Assembly: GCA_021802225.1 (NCBI GenBank)
Contig: JAKAAS010000058.1
Location: 1 to 8,204, forward strand
Length of the DNA stretch: 8,204 nucleotides
Reading direction: 5' to 3'
Origin: Bacillota bacterium
GTDB taxonomy: Bacteria > Bacillota_E > Sulfobacillia > Sulfobacillales > Sulfobacillaceae
Positions 6,969-8,204 of the stretch are shown one piece after another; within the stretch, counting starts at the first letter, position 1, and every line of letters starts with the position of its first letter. The position numbers were made by a program, and so were the translations under genes. The notes under the pieces are model-generated. The model worked only from the letters and a program-made list of their open reading frames with translations. It was not told where the DNA came from and made no database searches.

Positions 6969-8060
6969 ATCAAAATCACGATATGCCTTCCCGGTTACGC
7001 ACATTATCCCACCGGGGGATTTAAAGTGGTCTACGAATATGCCAATAGATTGGCGGAAGAACACGATGTGACCCTGGTTCATCCTGACATTCTTATAAAA
7101 GGGGCTGAGTGGAAAACATATCCTGCGAGGTTTATTGGCTGGACACTTCGTCAAGCTCGCCTTAGTTACGGGCCCGGCCAATGGTTTCCAATAGACCCTC
7201 GGGTACGGGTTCTTACCGTCTCATCGTTGCATCCTCGCCATATCCCCGACGGCGATATAGTCGTGGCCACTGCATGGCCGACGGCAGAATGGGTCGCAGG
7301 TTACCCTCCGAGCAAAGGGCACAAGGTCTACTTGGTACAAGATTATGAACATTTCATGTCAGCGGGTCGCTCCATTCGCAACCGTATGATGAGGACCTAC
7401 CAGGGGCCTTTTAAACTTATCGTGATATCTCCCGTGCTCCAGGATTTACTTAAGAGTCACAACATCATCTCGACTTTGATTCCTAACGCTCTGGATACCA
7501 CACTTTTTCACTGCATGAATGCGCTGTCTGCAGAAGATCGTCCCTTGGTGGGATTTCCGTATCGAACAGAACCCTACAAAGGGGTATCGGATATTATAGA
7601 CGCTATGACGCCGCTTATTGAGCCATATGGTCTTGCTGGCCGAATTTGGGCATTTGGTTCGTCTCCCCATCCTTCTCTGCCGCAGTGGGTTACTTATTAT
7701 CAAGGGGCATCTGACAGCCGACTTGTGACTCTTTACAATCAAACTAAGATTTTTGTTGTGGGTTCTCATTTCGAGGGATGGGGGTTGCCGGGAATGGAAG
7801 CTATGGCTTGTGGTGCTGCTCTTGTATCGACAGATAATGGCGGCGTGCAGAGTTATGCTACTCACAACATTAACGCTCTGTTGAGCTCCGTAAGAGATCC
7901 AGAGGCATTGAGGACACACATTGAACTGTTGCTGAAGGACGAGGAGAAACGAATACAATTGGCTAGGGAGGGATTAAAGGTGCAAAGCCGTTTTACCTGG
8001 GAACGTTCAAGTCACGATCTTTCAAGATTTCTCGAAAACACAAGGCTCACCGAGGAATAA
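6969..8060 (+). CDS. Family 4 glycosyltransferase (GT-B fold) with an apparent ATC start codon
   Basis: This is a retaining GT-B glycosyltransferase, cytoplasmic or membrane-associated, probably adding a sugar to the repeat unit. The C-terminal donor domain is clear. Numbered from codon 6969 (363 residues), it has VQDYE (123-127), IPNALD (171-176), GFPYRTEPYKG with the Arg/Lys pair R199 and K204, and SHFEGWGLPGMEAMACG with the E-x7-E motif (E269, E277), then STDNGG. VQDYE is seen in some WsaF-like rhamnosyltransferases. The N-terminus is unusual: the first standard start in frame is GTG 7026, but the frame is open back to 6954 and encodes IKITICLPGYAHYPTGGFK just before it, the normal first strand and glycine-rich loop of GT4 enzymes. 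A standard product from 7026 would lack that loop. The codon at 6969, where M is expected, is ATC with ideal ribosome-site spacing. It is either a rare non-AUG start, a mutated start, or a sequence error. Confidence 0.85.
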   Translation: MKITICLPGYAHYPTGGFKVVYEYANRLAEEHDVTLVHPDILIKGAEWKTYPARFIGWTLRQARLSYGPGQWFPIDPRVRVLTVSSLHPRHIPDGDIVVATAWPTAEWVAGYPPSKGHKVYLVQDYEHFMSAGRSIRNRMMRTYQGPFKLIVISPVLQDLLKSHNIISTLIPNALDTTLFHCMNALSAEDRPLVGFPYRTEPYKGVSDIIDAMTPLIEPYGLAGRIWAFGSSPHPSLPQWVTYYQGASDSRLVTLYNQTKIFVVGSHFEGWGLPGMEAMACGAALVSTDNGGVQSYATHNINALLSSVRDPEALRTHIELLLKDEEKRIQLAREGLKVQSRFTWERSSHDLSRFLENTRLTEE

Positions 8061-8076
8061 CCTCGCCATCACGAGG
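8051..8076 (+). other. Overlapping alternative hairpins at the GT4 stop codon
   Basis: CGAGG (8051-8055), CCTCG (8061-8065) and CGAGG (8072-8076) can form either of two five-pair hairpins sharing the middle arm. The TAA stop lies in the first loop. No T-run follows, so a terminator is unlikely. The structure may be incidental. Confidence 0.35.
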
Positions 8077-8096
8077 ATGGGGGGGCGATAACATCA

Positions 8097-8204
8097 TGTC
8101 ATTTCGCACGAAACGGTTCCCATCTCTCAAAGTTAACGGGACAAGCTAACCTTGCGTGTTAGGGTCACTCCGGGGTGATCCAGTCACATTCGCGAAAATG
8201 AGAA
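8097..8204 (+). mobile_element. Possible left terminus of an IS21-family-like insertion sequence (continues past the window)
   Basis: The stretch opens with TGTCATTTCGCACGAAACGG (8097-8116), and TGT is a usual IS21-family tip. Two tandem units of about 20 bases follow further in, each starting GTCAC: GTCACTCCGGGGTGATCCA (8164-8182) and GTCACATTCGCGAAAATGAG (8183-8202). Several related short repeats near each tip, with GTCA at one end and AATGA or GTGA at the other, are how I recall IS21-family ends. The tip unit (GTCATTTCGCACGAAA) resembles the inner unit at 8183. No istA-like coding sequence is reached before the window ends, and the other terminus is not visible, so the family assignment is tentative. 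Confidence 0.35.
8162..8181 (+). repeat. Seven-pair inverted repeat in the right-hand noncoding end
   Basis: GGGTCAC (8162-8168) pairs with GTGATCC (8175-8181) around a six-base loop, with one G-T wobble. No T-run follows, so it is not a standard terminator. It falls within the proposed IS terminus and may be part of a transposase binding repeat. Confidence 0.45.

Noticed and set aside
7446..7958. 170-codon open frame on the - strand
   Set aside because: It lies entirely inside the GT4 gene opposite its conserved donor domain, has no ribosome site, and its residues resemble no family I know.
1..8204. CRISPR array, tRNA or rRNA genes, defence or toxin-antitoxin genes
   Set aside because: No regularly spaced long repeats, no cloverleaf-like sequence and no protein motifs of such systems were seen; all coding space is taken by glycan-assembly genes.

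Overview
This window holds part of a surface-polysaccharide (exopolysaccharide or capsule-like) biosynthesis locus. Every recognisable gene is on the + strand. In order they are: the C-terminal part of a DUF2079-type membrane protein; a GtrB/DPM1-like polyprenyl-phosphate glycosyltransferase; two cytoplasmic family 2 glycosyltransferases (GT2), the second RgpB-rhamnosyltransferase-like; a Wzx-type oligosaccharide flippase; an ExoO-like GT2; and a GT4 glycosyltransferase. AGGAGG-type ribosome sites, several GTG/TTG starts and intermediate G+C suggest a Gram-positive-type bacterium such as a Sulfobacillus or Alicyclobacillus relative. That assignment is inference; no marker gene is present.

Layout. 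Positions 1-1257 carry the DUF2079 remnant, with no open reading frame supplying the usual N-terminal half. Positions 1270-4181 are three tightly packed glycosyltransferase genes (12-bp gap, 41-bp overlap, 40-bp gap) that look like one transcription unit. A 148-bp gap precedes the flippase (4331-5782). A 211-bp gap with a G6-T-G6 run precedes the ExoO-like GT2 (5994-6881). The GT4 gene (about 6969-8060) follows 87 bp later. The last 108 bases look like the terminus of an insertion sequence, possibly IS21 family. No stretch longer than 300 bases lacks a gene.

How the genes fit together. The three soluble GT2s and the GT4 would add sugars one at a time to a lipid-linked repeat unit on the cytoplasmic face, and the Wzx protein would flip it outward. 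The GtrB-like enzyme would make a polyprenyl-phosphate sugar for a GT-C-type partner outside the membrane. The DUF2079 protein beside it is the obvious candidate, but it is truncated here. No polymerase (Wzy), initiating phosphoglycosyltransferase, chain-length regulator or nucleotide-sugar synthesis gene is in the window, so the locus continues outside it or is incomplete.

Most notable points: the GT4 gene has an ideal Shine-Dalgarno sequence and a full family N-terminus, but ATC where ATG is expected; the locus is bounded by a broken gene on the left and a probable IS end on the right; and the flippase and GT4 genes share an arrangement of stop codon in a hairpin loop followed by a G-run. 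I see no defence system, CRISPR array or RNA gene.
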